From Chloroflexota bacterium (GTDB taxonomy: Bacteria > Chloroflexota > Dehalococcoidia > UBA2979): DNA of 49,886 nucleotides. Position numbers and translations under genes: made by a program. The notes beneath the pieces were generated by a model. It did not search any database, had not been told where the DNA came from, and saw only the letters and a list, made by a program, of their open reading frames with translations. Each line of letters starts with the position of its first letter. Within the stretch, counting starts at the first letter, position 1. Below, piece after piece: positions 1 to 7,583 of this stretch. The stretch is taken from positions 1-49,886 of the forward strand of contig JAPONQ010000030.1 of the NCBI GenBank assembly GCA_026713865.1, written 5' to 3'.

Positions 1-180
1 CGAGCTGCGGTCCTCGAGGCCGGGGCCTCCCAGGTCACGGTAGCGGCGCACCCACTTCGCGACCGTCGCGCGGGAGACTCGGAAGCGCCGGGCGACTTCG
101 GCCTGGGACCATCCGGCTTCGACCTCGTGGACCAGCTCCAGGCGCGTGACCGGTGTCAGACGCGCGTTACGATGTGCCAT
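1..180 (-). CDS. IS481-family transposase, N-terminal part (runs off window)
   Basis: Reading leftward from the ATG at 178-180 gives 60 residues, MAHRNARLTPVTRLELVHEV then a helix-turn-helix (GWSQAEVARRFRVSRATVAKWVRRY) and LEDRSS. This is the typical N-terminal HTH of IS481/IS3-type DDE transposases, which binds the element's ends; the DDE integrase domain lies beyond the window edge. The terminal inverted repeat lies about 90 bases upstream of the start, as expected for the left end of such an element. Family assignment rests on recognising the HTH pattern and on the target site next to it. The gene is cut only by the window edge, so its integrity cannot be judged. Confidence 0.85.
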   Translation of the reverse strand, partial: MAHRNARLTPVTRLELVHEVEAGWSQAEVARRFRVSRATVAKWVRRYRDLGGPGLEDRSS

Positions 181-268
181 AGGGGGTTCCTCTCTACTGC
201 TCGTGCTTTGACTTCACACGGCAGTAGACGGAGCCCCCTACCTGTAAACAACCTCTATGGGAGCGACA
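1..268 (-). mobile_element. Insertion sequence end, IS481 family
   Basis: The element boundary is read as the TGT of TGTCGCTCCCATAGAGGTTG (minus strand, starting at 268). The bases directly outside, 269-274, are cCTAGc, which fits the NCTAGN target known for IS481. The transposase reads away from this end. Only one end is in the window, so the matching repeat and target duplication cannot be verified here. Confidence 0.75.
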
Positions 269-291
269 CCTAGCCGCTGCGCATCTCCGGT

Positions 292-612
292 ATGAACGAC
301 GGGGCGTCCCGGCAGATCGAGGCGACTGTCGATACCGGCGCCGCCCATACGACGCTACCTGCCCGCCTGCTGCGCGAGTTGGGAATCGAACCCATGGATC
401 AGCGCCGCTTCCTGCTGGCCGATGGACGCAGGGTCGACATGGACTACGGACAGGCCTGGGTAGCGATCGATGGCGAGCGTGTCGTTACGGTCGTGGTCTT
501 TGGTGAGGACGACGCGCCGCCGCTGTTGGGCGCCTACACGTTGGAGGGCCTCGCCCTGGCGGTGGATCCTGTAGAACAGCGGCTGGTTCCCACACATCTC
601 ATCATGTACTAG
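292..612 (+). pseudogene. Retropepsin-like aspartic protease, 5'-truncated by the IS
   Basis: The 106-residue frame carries the aspartic protease signature VDTGA (residues 13-17) and the family's C-terminal pattern LLGAYTLEGLALAVDP. This is the small clan AA protease type often annotated as an addiction-like or toxin-antitoxin-associated protein; its substrate is unknown. Family members normally have a first beta strand before the DTGA motif. Here the frame upstream of the ATG at 292 reads PLRISG and then meets TAG at 271-273, inside the IS481 target site. No ribosome binding site precedes 292. I infer that the insertion sequence removed the start. The remaining domain could still fold only partially, so I treat it as a broken gene. 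Confidence 0.6.
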
Positions 613-853
613 CGCCCCAGGCGGCGGCTTCACTGCATCTCCGGCACAACAAGAGCCTCGCACATGGAGAGGGCGGAGGGATCGAGGTCCCCGTGGCGGC
701 TACGCGATCGCTTGTTGCCTCGCCGTTCCCTGGTCTTGCCGACCACGTCGATGAATCGGCAGCCGGATCTTCCCGTGTCCCCGCGATCGCCGCACCATGC
801 TTCCCCGTCAAGTCCAATCCCCGCCTGCATCGCCACCGCCCCGCCGGGCGAGG
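613..853. other. Intergenic, no gene recognised
   Basis: About 240 bases between the convergent aspartic-protease remnant and the leftward gene ending at 854. Short frames exist on both strands but none has a ribosome binding site or a recognisable product. I see no hairpin followed by a T run. Confidence 0.4.
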
Positions 854-1486
854 CTACCGCTCAGCGGAGGCGCTCGACCGCCACTTGCCGTACCACCGGG
901 CGAAGCGTATCCACTCCATGATGCTGCTGGTCTTCATCGCCTTGAATACCTGCTTCTGGTAGGTGACGCACTCCTCTCCGGTCATGCTGAACGTTCTCCT
1001 GGCCTGTCCGTGGAGGCCCTCGATGACCAGCCACTGACCGCTGGCGAACACGAGTGTGTGACTGGCGACCTGCTCCGCCTCCGGACCAAGCAGCCGCACG
1101 TGGATCAGATCCTCCACCCTCGCCAGCCTCCGCAAGATGCCCGTGGACATCACCGGGTTCTTGAGGGTCTCCCTGGTGAGGGGCGTGAACAGGACCGACG
1201 CGATGCGCCACGTCTCGAACGCATCCAGCGTGCCGTCCGTCGCGTGGCTCACCATGTTGGTGACGTTCTCCATCTTCAGCGGCACCAGGAAATCCCACCT
1301 GTCCGGCAGCCCCGGCTCGATGTGGATCCGGCCCTCGCCGACCCTGACGGTGAGCTCCTCGCCGGTCTCTTCTATGGTGATGCCGATGACGTCGAACATA
1401 CCGGTGACGAAGTCCACCAACTCGTCGGTCTGTGCGACCGCCCGCCAGAGGTCGACGGCCCGTCCATTCTGAAGTTCGTCGTTCAT
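854..1486 (-). CDS. Hypothetical protein, possible SCP2-like fold
   Basis: A 210-residue soluble protein with no signal peptide or membrane segment. A strong GGAGG lies 6 bases before the ATG at 1484-1486. The middle part, with alternating strands (EELTVRVGEGRIHIEPG) and a later stretch around ATDGTLDAFETWRIASVL, resembles the layout of SCP2-type lipid-binding domains, but I see no diagnostic residue and give this as a weak structural guess. It is the last gene of a leftward group after the EEP phosphatase (61-base gap), the PhoD-like phosphatase and the MscS channel, so it is probably co-transcribed with them. No function can be assigned. Confidence 0.7.
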   Translation of the reverse strand: MNDELQNGRAVDLWRAVAQTDELVDFVTGMFDVIGITIEETGEELTVRVGEGRIHIEPGLPDRWDFLVPLKMENVTNMVSHATDGTLDAFETWRIASVLFTPLTRETLKNPVMSTGILRRLARVEDLIHVRLLGPEAEQVASHTLVFASGQWLVIEGLHGQARRTFSMTGEECVTYQKQVFKAMKTSSIMEWIRFARWYGKWRSSASAER

Positions 1487-1547
1487 TCTCTCCTCCCTTC
1501 CATGCCAGGTGCCGGACCTGATCCCGGCATGCGTTCAGGCGGGCGGC

Positions 1548-2714
1548 TCAACGGGTGGGCAGGGGCAACCGTATCCACAAGGGCAGGTGGTCGCTCACCT
1601 TGTGCTCGAACCTGGGCACGAGAGCGGACCTCTCCCTGGACGACAGCTCTCGGTACGGACGGCCCAGCAAGGCCTCGCTGAACAGGTCGCCGAACTCGAA
1701 GACGCCGTAGTCCGGCCCCAGGGGGTTGGCGCCCATCGTCGCGTTCTCGGCGTAGGACGGCAGACGCGGGTCCCGGTTGAACAGGCCAATCTGATCGAAG
1801 GTCTCCGTCAGTCGCGCGTTGGTGCGGAAGATGTCATCCCGCCCCGGATGCACGTCCAGGAAGGGGAAGTTGACGTTGGCCCCTTCCAGCTCCCCGTTGA
1901 ACGACTTGATACGGTCCTCGATCCGCCTCCTGTCGCGCGCGGGATCGTCGTAGTCCAGGTTCAGGTCGCCGAAGAGCATGAAGTTCGGGTAGTAGGCGCG
2001 GCTGTTCGTCTTCAATCTGCTCATGAGCCAGTCGGCCAGGGCATTGAACTCCTGCCGACGGTCCGAGATGTAGTTCCCGAAGTAGAGGTGGGCGTTGACC
2101 GCCATGATCTCGTAGGGCGTGGTACCGGGATGCCCGGGGATGCGGAACGCCACGCAGAAGGGCTGGCGGATGAAGCTGAGGAACACTGGCAGGTCGAGCC
2201 TGGGCCTGGTCTTGCGCTGTCCCGCTCTGTAGCTCGCCAACCCCCGGGCGTAGGGCGCCATGACCGTCGTGAACGTCTCGTAGTCGCTGGCAATGGAGTC
2301 GATGACCTTGCTCCGGTCGTAGGTGACGTCGCTCGCCACCTCCATCCTCTCCACCGTGTTCCAGCGGTAGATGAACCCCAGCCGCTCCCCCACGCCCCGC
2401 TCGCCGGGAAACACGCCCGTCTGGTCCGAGACGACCATGCCGAACTCCGGCCCCATCAGGGACATCAACCGCCGCAGCCCGCTGAGATCGTCCATGATCT
2501 CCTGGACGCCCAGCAGGTCGAAGCTCCGGCAGACGTTGGCCAGGAACTCCCATGTGTCGGGACTACGGCTGCGAGACGACCCCAGCTTGCGGATGTTGAA
2601 CGACCCCAGGAGCACGGAGCCGTACTCCCTCTGGGGGAGGCCGTACCGCTCCGGGTCCGCCTCGAGTCTTGCGTTGATACGGTCCCACTCTGCCGAAGTG
2701 AACTGTGTTGCCAT
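1548..2714 (-). CDS. Endonuclease/exonuclease/phosphatase (EEP) family protein
   Basis: 388 residues. The EEP (DNase I-like) metal-dependent phosphodiesterase fold is shown by its ordered motifs: FNIRKL (39-44), GVQEI with the metal-binding Glu (69-73), NAHL (207-210), GDLNLD (249-254) and a C-terminal SDHLPLW (374-380). The family cleaves phosphodiester bonds in nucleic acids, inositol phosphates or lipids; the substrate cannot be told here. I chose the ATG at 2712-2714 because GGAGGTGCGAC sits just before it. The frame stays open for another 78 codons upstream, but that part is a transposase scrap. No signal peptide is visible, so the enzyme is probably cytoplasmic. It lies in a leftward group with a PhoD-like phosphatase. 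Confidence 0.85.
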   Translation of the reverse strand: MATQFTSAEWDRINARLEADPERYGLPQREYGSVLLGSFNIRKLGSSRSRSPDTWEFLANVCRSFDLLGVQEIMDDLSGLRRLMSLMGPEFGMVVSDQTGVFPGERGVGERLGFIYRWNTVERMEVASDVTYDRSKVIDSIASDYETFTTVMAPYARGLASYRAGQRKTRPRLDLPVFLSFIRQPFCVAFRIPGHPGTTPYEIMAVNAHLYFGNYISDRRQEFNALADWLMSRLKTNSRAYYPNFMLFGDLNLDYDDPARDRRRIEDRIKSFNGELEGANVNFPFLDVHPGRDDIFRTNARLTETFDQIGLFNRDPRLPSYAENATMGANPLGPDYGVFEFGDLFSEALLGRPYRELSSRERSALVPRFEHKVSDHLPLWIRLPLPTR

Positions 2715-2768
2715 GTCGCACCTCCATACCTGTTGAGCGATGCGGGCTGCGGCTCGTCGCTGGCCGGT

Positions 2769-2894
2769 TCCGGCGCGGGCGCCGGGCTGGAGCCGGCTGA
2801 GAGCGACGAGAGGCGCAGCAGCGTCGACGATCGGCTTGATGCGCCGGATCGGGTGGTCGGCCGGGACGAACGAGCGCGGCGTGACCACGAGCAT
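2769..2894 (-). pseudogene. Transposase N-terminal fragment (IS5/IS1182-like)
   Basis: The frame reads MLVVTPRSFVPADHPIRRIKPIVDAA, the hallmark N-terminus of a widespread DDE transposase family (VPADHPLRRIRALVD...). It ends within about 40 codons in unrelated sequence. The fragment sits between the PhoD-like and EEP genes and is in frame with the EEP gene, which could mislead a gene caller into starting that gene at 2948. No inverted repeats were seen. Confidence 0.65.
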
Positions 2895-2931
2895 GATCGT
2901 GGCCAGCCGCTGGACGCCCTCTCCGCCGGCG

Positions 2932-4671
2932 CTATCCCCTCGGCCCACCGACTTCTTCAGCAGCCCGCTGGGATATCTGGATCTTGGCGAGCGAATGCGT
3001 GAGCGGCTCCGTTTGGCCGCCCGCGGCCGGCGGCACGTCGAGCTTCTGCCCGCCGTACAGCTTGAACCAGGCTTCGCCGTTGAGAGGGTCCACGCTGATC
3101 AGCGCGAACGACGGCTCGGTGTAGAGCGCGAGCCGCCGGAACCGGTAGCCCTCCGCGGTCTCGCCGTCGTCGGCGGCGCCCAGACGTAGCGCCCACGACG
3201 CGATGCGTGACACGTTCTGGGTGATGGCGCTGGACGTGAGCTGGTAAACGCGGTTGCCATCATCGTCCTCGATGGAGAACGCGGCCGAGGCATGCACATC
3301 GCCGCTCAGCACTCCGACCTTGATGCCCCGTGCTGCGGCGTCGAAGAGCACCTCCATCAGCGCTGCCCGCTCGGCGTCGTGCAGCTCGTGCTCCCAGGAG
3401 TCGCGCAGGTCATCGCCCAGGCCGCCCAGGTACTCGTCGGCGTTGACCACCGCCGAACGCGTGTGCAGCACCGGCACGGCTGAGACCACGAACATGAATG
3501 GCGTCTCGGCCGGGTCAACCGCGGCCGCCCAACCAGCGAAACGATCGAACTGCTCCCGGCCGAGGATGCGGTGGCTTGAACGGGAGATGTCCCGGTGGCC
3601 GCGTCCGTCAAGCACGTAGAACGCGCCCCCGCCCCGCTCGAACGAGTAGTCGAAGACACCTGGAAGGGTGGCCGGGTTGTGGCTGTGCTGGTACTCGAGG
3701 TACGTCTGCTGCGCCGCGCCGACCATGCGGCGGACCAGCGTCATGCCGTCGTCGTAGCTCAAGCCCCGCTCGCGGTAGTCGGGCAGCAGTTGCGCCAGAC
3801 CGTCCTGGCCGCTGTCCGCATCGAAGTAGTGCGAGCCCCAGCCATCGACGATCTCGTGATCGTCCCAGATCATGTACGTCGGGAACGAGTCGAACACCCG
3901 TTGCAGGCTCTCGAAGCCCCAGTACCCCCGATGGATATCGCGATACCAACTCAGCATTGCCTCGCGGTCGGGCAGCAAGCGGTCGCCGTCACGAGCCATG
4001 CGGGCGTTGAGGTATTGCCAGATGTTCAGCGTGTCGACACCGTCGCTGTACGCTTGGTCGCCGCCGGCGATCACCAGGTCGACCTCGTGCCCGTGCCGCC
4101 GCAACGCGGCGTCCAGGAAATCCCACATGTCCACGCCCGATGCCTCGGTGCGCTTGCGGAACAGGCCGTTGACGGCGAAGGGCATGTGGCACGAGAGCAG
4201 GGCGAACTGGAACGGACGCCGTTCCGACTCTTCGGGAGGGGTGCGGAACCGGCGCAGACGGTTGTGCCCGAGGATCATGCACGCACGACGGCGGTCGAGC
4301 AGCGCGTACCCGTAGGCGGTGTCCGGTTCCAGGCCGTCGGTGTCGATCACGATGGTGGTGTCGGACGCATAGTCGGTGATCTCGAAGTCCCGCTGAAGGA
4401 CGGGGGACAGCGTCGTGGCGACATCGGCTGGTTCCATGGGCACCGCGGACAGCGCAAGCCGCAGTGCCGCTTCTCCTCGGTGGGCCTCGACGACGCGGTC
4501 GCGTGCATACACGAACAAGGTGAAGCTGCCGGGCTGACCGGTGCGCAGCCACAGCCGCACGCTGCTCGATGTGGCGTGCCCGACGATCGCGCCGACCCGC
4601 AGGCGCGCGTTGGGCCACGGGCGATCGGTCTTGAAGACGAACGAGTCAGGCGAGTGAGTCAATCCGGTCAT
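2932..4671 (-). CDS. PhoD-like metallophosphatase
   Basis: 579 residues with the order of metal-ligand motifs typical of PhoD/alkaline phosphatase D: LLSCHMP (158-164), AGGDQAYSD (202-210), MIWDDHEIVDGWG (267-279) and VLSGDVHASA (454-463). An N-terminal beta domain (residues 20-145) precedes the phosphatase domain, as in PhoD. The family hydrolyses phosphomonoesters or phosphodiesters with Ca/Fe. Classical PhoD is exported by Tat; this protein has no twin-arginine signal (it starts MTGLTHSPDSFVFK), which suggests a cytoplasmic member with a different substrate. Start: GAGGAGG lies just upstream of the ATG at 4669-4671. It is followed by the EEP-family gene and preceded by MscS on the same strand. 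Confidence 0.88.
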   Translation of the reverse strand: MTGLTHSPDSFVFKTDRPWPNARLRVGAIVGHATSSSVRLWLRTGQPGSFTLFVYARDRVVEAHRGEAALRLALSAVPMEPADVATTLSPVLQRDFEITDYASDTTIVIDTDGLEPDTAYGYALLDRRRACMILGHNRLRRFRTPPEESERRPFQFALLSCHMPFAVNGLFRKRTEASGVDMWDFLDAALRRHGHEVDLVIAGGDQAYSDGVDTLNIWQYLNARMARDGDRLLPDREAMLSWYRDIHRGYWGFESLQRVFDSFPTYMIWDDHEIVDGWGSHYFDADSGQDGLAQLLPDYRERGLSYDDGMTLVRRMVGAAQQTYLEYQHSHNPATLPGVFDYSFERGGGAFYVLDGRGHRDISRSSHRILGREQFDRFAGWAAAVDPAETPFMFVVSAVPVLHTRSAVVNADEYLGGLGDDLRDSWEHELHDAERAALMEVLFDAAARGIKVGVLSGDVHASAAFSIEDDDGNRVYQLTSSAITQNVSRIASWALRLGAADDGETAEGYRFRRLALYTEPSFALISVDPLNGEAWFKLYGGQKLDVPPAAGGQTEPLTHSLAKIQISQRAAEEVGGPRG

Positions 4672-4737
4672 GTCTGCCCTCCTCAGGCTGTGATCTCGCT
4701 TCAGCGGTGCGCAGCAGCGCGCCGCCGGCTGGGGCTG

Positions 4738-5346
4738 TCAATCGCTCGGTTTGTGTTCGACCAAGACCGCGCTGACTACCTGAGAGCTTGGGATGAGAAT
4801 TCTCCGATCATCCGCTTCCAGCACTATGTGCATCAGGGTGATGTCGGCGATGGTCCCGGAGTTGCCGCCGATGGTGACGTTGTCACCCAATCCTATGGGC
4901 CGACCAATGGCGAGGAAGAGTCCGGCCACTGTGTTGCCCATGACGGTTTGAGAGGCAAAGCCTGCGATCAGTCCTGCAAAGCTGCCCATTGTCAACGCTG
5001 CGGCGGCGTTGTCGGTCAGGATGGAAACCAGGAGGGAGAATGCGAGTCCGTATCCAACGAGGCGCGCGATGACCCGCAGGGCTCCGGCAACCTCTAACGA
5101 CATGTGCCGTTGGGCGACGGCGAACACCCACCTGGCTCCGGTCTGTACGGCCGGAAGTCCCAGGAGCAGGACGAAGCCGACGGAGAGGTGGTCCTTGTAC
5201 GACGCCAGGAAGCCGACTGGTCCATCCTCTGCTATCTCGGCCGTGAACAAGAGGAGCGCAACCAGGCCGACCGCGAACACGACAGTCAGGAGCAAGAGCA
5301 GACTTCGATAAGCGAACGTGGTGGGCCGGCTTGTACTGTCGCGCAT
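4738..5346 (-). CDS. Small-conductance mechanosensitive channel family protein (MscS-like)
   Basis: 202 residues: three N-terminal hydrophobic helices (about 14-34, 52-70, 90-108), then the pore helix and MscS beta domain. The beta domain shows GSFAGLIAGFASQTVMGNTVAGLFL (about 119-143) and GDNVTIGGNSGTIADITLMHIVL (about 153-175). It is shorter than E. coli MscS (286 residues) and stops after the beta domain, lacking the C-terminal cage. The family releases solutes under membrane tension. The ATG at 5344-5346 has GGAGGT 8 bases upstream. It is the first gene of the leftward group containing the two phosphatases. Confidence 0.85.
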   Translation of the reverse strand: MRDSTSRPTTFAYRSLLLLLTVVFAVGLVALLLFTAEIAEDGPVGFLASYKDHLSVGFVLLLGLPAVQTGARWVFAVAQRHMSLEVAGALRVIARLVGYGLAFSLLVSILTDNAAAALTMGSFAGLIAGFASQTVMGNTVAGLFLAIGRPIGLGDNVTIGGNSGTIADITLMHIVLEADDRRILIPSSQVVSAVLVEHKPSD

Positions 5347-5947
5347 CGCGCATTACCTCCTATCGGTACGCTCCGCGTGTCGTTCGAAGCTCGACCGTGG
5401 CCCGCCCGCGCCGGGCGCGCCGGGACGGCTACGACCTCCGCCTTGATCAGACCGGGCAGGCGGACCCAACCTGGTCCGCGCGGCGATGACGCTCGCCATC
5501 GCCGCCTTCGTCTTCTGCCGCGGTGTGGCCATCCGGCTGTCACTTCCCGTTCACCAAAGATGTTACACACTGGTCTCGAGGTCCAGGCTCCTCGGTGATG
5601 CGGACGCTGGCCCGGTTCATGCGGGAGAGGCGGTCTTCGCGCTCCTAGCGCTCGTCCTCCGCGTGCTCGGCGTAGTCCACGCTCCCCCTCGCCTCGTGCG
5701 GCGATCGCCGGCCGCCATAGCACGCGTTGGCCGAGCCGGCGGGCAGATCGTCACCCGATCTATCACGGATACATCACTGGTAGTTCACACCAGAACGCCC
5801 TTCGTTATGGGACAGTTGCAGCTATGTTCCCGCGGTCTGGATCGCCGTAGTGGTCCAGCAAGGCCCCGCTATCCGGTGAGAGTGGACCCCCTGCCGGGAG
5901 AGCATTCCGTGGCGCGCTGGAACAGGTAGTAGAAGGAAGCTGGCAGC
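5347..5947. other. 600-base gap without a recognisable gene
   Basis: It separates the divergent MscS-like gene (leftward) and the secreted protein gene (rightward), so it must hold both promoters. Frames on both strands are short, arginine-rich and lack ribosome binding sites. A stretch near 5480-5630 has coding-like phase changes on the minus strand and may be a decayed gene, but I could not identify it. Confidence 0.4.
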
Positions 5948-6700
5948 ATGAGAACGATCATCGCGGCTGTTGCGCTCGCCCTTGCAGTCACTGGTGCTGC
6001 CATCGGGGTAGCGGCGGCAACGCACTCCAGCAGTGTCGAAGTGAGGGTGGCTGCCAGGAGTACGGACTCCGGCAGCATCGAGTTTGCGATTCAGCAGAAG
6101 TTGCCCGACGGGGCATGGAGCGAGTACATCTTCGGGCGCGGTCGGTTCTTCACCGAGAGACTGCACGACGGAAACTGGAAGCACGCGACGCCTGTCCTCG
6201 TCGAGGTGCCGGTCCCGCACGTCGTCGCTGAAGAGACGCTGATCGAAGACGACCCATCGGCCTACTGGTTCGTCGAGACGTACTACGATCCCATTGACGA
6301 CACGCCAACGTACCACGTGATCTCCGACAGCTCGGCGGTGATCTCCAAGGAGTGGGGCTACTCCAGCCTGGACGATCCGAGCATCGTCCTGAAGTGTCAC
6401 GGGTCGACTTTCGATGCCTACGTGAACTGGGACACGCTCGTTTTCGGTCGGTTCAGCGACGACACGGTCGGGGTGCAGTGGAGAATCGACAGCCGCCCCG
6501 CCAAGTCGGAACGCTGGCTGGAGTCGACCAGCAACTACGCCACTTTCAGCCGCCAGCCGGAGACCTTCGCCCGCGCCCTGCTCGGCGGCAGCGAACTCAC
6601 GATCCGGGCGACGGACCGCGAAGGGGAGGAATTCACGGCCCGCTTCTACCTCGACGGCCTCTCCGATTCCATGGACACGCTGACCTGCTTCCGTCCGTGA
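5948..6700 (+). CDS. Secreted protein with a VasI-like C-terminal region
   Basis: 250 residues. Residues 1-24 (MRTIIAAVALALAVTGAAIG) form a signal peptide or membrane anchor. Residues 30-60 (VEVRVAARSTDSGSIEFAIQ then WSEYIFGRGRFF) match a motif I recall from secreted proteins of SAR202-type Chloroflexota. The C-terminal half (SIVLKCHGSTFDAYVNWDT ... FARALLGGSELTIRATDREG ... ARFYLDGL) has the layout of the type VI secretion-associated VasI fold, which also occurs outside T6SS loci. No T6SS gene is nearby. A ribosome-binding GAAGGAAG lies just before the ATG. It stands alone between two intergenic stretches. Function unknown; extracytoplasmic location is likely. Confidence 0.75.
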   Translation: MRTIIAAVALALAVTGAAIGVAAATHSSSVEVRVAARSTDSGSIEFAIQQKLPDGAWSEYIFGRGRFFTERLHDGNWKHATPVLVEVPVPHVVAEETLIEDDPSAYWFVETYYDPIDDTPTYHVISDSSAVISKEWGYSSLDDPSIVLKCHGSTFDAYVNWDTLVFGRFSDDTVGVQWRIDSRPAKSERWLESTSNYATFSRQPETFARALLGGSELTIRATDREGEEFTARFYLDGLSDSMDTLTCFRP

Positions 6701-6754
6701 GCGATCCCTGTTGGTGATGGCTTGCTAGACCGTATGGAGTGACCGGCTCCGGTT

Positions 6755-6900
6755 TCGCAAACTCGCGGGCTACAGGGCGCGGGGGAGGCATTGCCTCCGC
6801 CTGTTCGCGGAACCACCGCTTGCGACCGGTTTCGCCATCGTACCCGGCTCCTACGAGTCTGCAGAGCACGCGGACGATGTTCGAGTCGATGAGTACAGCC
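6755..6900 (-). pseudogene. HhH-GPD DNA glycosylase remnant (MutY/EndoIII-like)
   Basis: The minus strand reads VLIDSNIVRVLCRLVGAGYD then ETGRKRWFREQAEAMPPPRP and REF. This resembles the segment after the HhH-GPD motif in MutY/EndoIII glycosylases (VDTNVxRVLxRL...), where REFNxALLDxG would follow. Here it breaks off at REFAKPEP and no N-terminal half is present. The assignment rests on this motif alone. Confidence 0.4.
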
Positions 6901-6926
6901 CGACGGTGACGCGATGGAGTGGTCCA

Positions 6927-7045
6927 CAGCGGCGTTTGCGGGAAGGGTGTTCCGGTTGGCCATGAAGACGATCCGGGCGGGCTGAGTACGACCGATGCGC
7001 CAGGTCTGGGCGAGCCCTGTCGCATCGTGTGGGTGGAGTAACAGG
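6927..7045 (-). pseudogene. SNF2-type helicase remnant, copy B
   Basis: The minus strand gives HTMRQ, a frameshift, then LAQTWRIGRTQPARIVFMAN and RNTLPANA. This matches helicase motif VI and downstream sequence (YSVYTMRQASRRSWRIGQ...PVRVVFMAYRNTLQADAL) as seen in copy A at 7120-7400. It appears to be a second, more decayed copy of the same C-terminal helicase segment. Confidence 0.5.
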
Positions 7046-7119
7046 CTGGCCGCGAGGACGAGGCGATGAGCCGCCGAGCTCGAAGTCGCACCGGACGAGG
7101 CAACTCGTCAGCGAGAGGT

Positions 7120-7400
7120 CGTCGCCGTAGGCGGTGAGGCTGTCCTGGCAACTCACCCTCGACCGCAGCGACGACTGGAGCTTCTGCGCCCGGAGCTTGA
7201 GCGCGTCCGCCTGAAGCGTGTTCCGGTAGGCCATGAAGACCACCTGCACGGGCAGCGTCTGACCGATAGGCCAGGAGCGCCGTGACGCCTGCCGCATCGT
7301 GTAGACGGAGTAGTCCATCTCGAACCACACCACGGTCGGGCGTTCCACACGGTCGAGCTCCGCTTGCACGGCCCGTGGGTGGCCAGGAGCACGTCGACCG
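7120..7400 (-). pseudogene. SNF2-type helicase C-terminal remnant, copy A
   Basis: The frame contains RPTVVWFEMDYSVYTMRQAS, RRSWPIGQTLPVQVVFMAYR and NTLQADALKLRAQKLQSSL. This is the end of an SNF2/DEAD superfamily 2 helicase: motif V/VI with the Q..R.W.IGQ signature. A frameshift separates it from the preceding piece (VDVLLATHGP for an expected LVxTHPRLVQ) near 7385, and another leads into the tail LTAYGDDLSLT. No N-terminal helicase domain is present in the window. It lies just upstream of the conjugation operon and probably belonged to the element. Confidence 0.6.
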
Positions 7401-7423
7401 CCCGGAAGCGTCTTTCCGGCCAC

Positions 7424-7490
7424 TTGATTGGAATTTGATTGCGATTTGATTGATCCGTGAGCGCCTGAGGCGCCTTTGATTGATCCGTGA
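7424..7490. repeat. Phased TTGATT repeats and 16-bp direct repeat
   Basis: TTGATT occurs at 7424, 7435, 7446 and 7476, spaced 11, 11 and 30 bases, so all copies lie on roughly the same DNA face. The last two are part of a perfect 16-bp direct repeat, TTTGATTGATCCGTGA, at 7445-7460 and 7475-7490. Between them is the palindrome GCGCCTGAGGCGC (7461-7473). The tract is AT-rich inside very GC-rich DNA and stands directly before the transfer operon: a candidate operator, iteron set or part of oriT. Confidence 0.7.
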
Positions 7491-7524
7491 ACGATTTCTG
7501 AGCGAGCCGGATAGCAGGCTGGTC

Positions 7525-7570
7525 CCGCATCGCCGCACGCCGCCACCGGGGCGGGCGCGCGGCGATGCGG
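7525..7570 (+). promoter_or_regulatory. 12-bp perfect inverted repeat next to the first RBS of the transfer operon
   Basis: CCGCATCGCCGC (7525-7536) and GCGGCGATGCGG (7559-7570) are exact reverse complements with a 22-base loop. The right arm touches AAGGAGG (7571-7577), the ribosome binding site of the first transfer gene (GTG at 7584). In RNA the hairpin would sit against the Shine-Dalgarno sequence; in DNA it could be a relaxase recognition arm. Which applies is unknown. Confidence 0.6.
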
Positions 7571-7583
7571 AAGGAGGCCGGCC

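Noticed and set aside
1509-3002. 497-codon plus-strand frame over the EEP gene
   Set aside because: Antisense shadow; the minus strand has all EEP motifs.
5286-5723. 145-codon minus-strand frame upstream of MscS
   Set aside because: Arg-rich, no ribosome binding site, no domain, and it overlaps the start of the MscS-like gene.
7424-7490. CRISPR-like array
   Set aside because: The repeats are 6-16 bases with no regular spacers, and no cas genes are present anywhere in the window.
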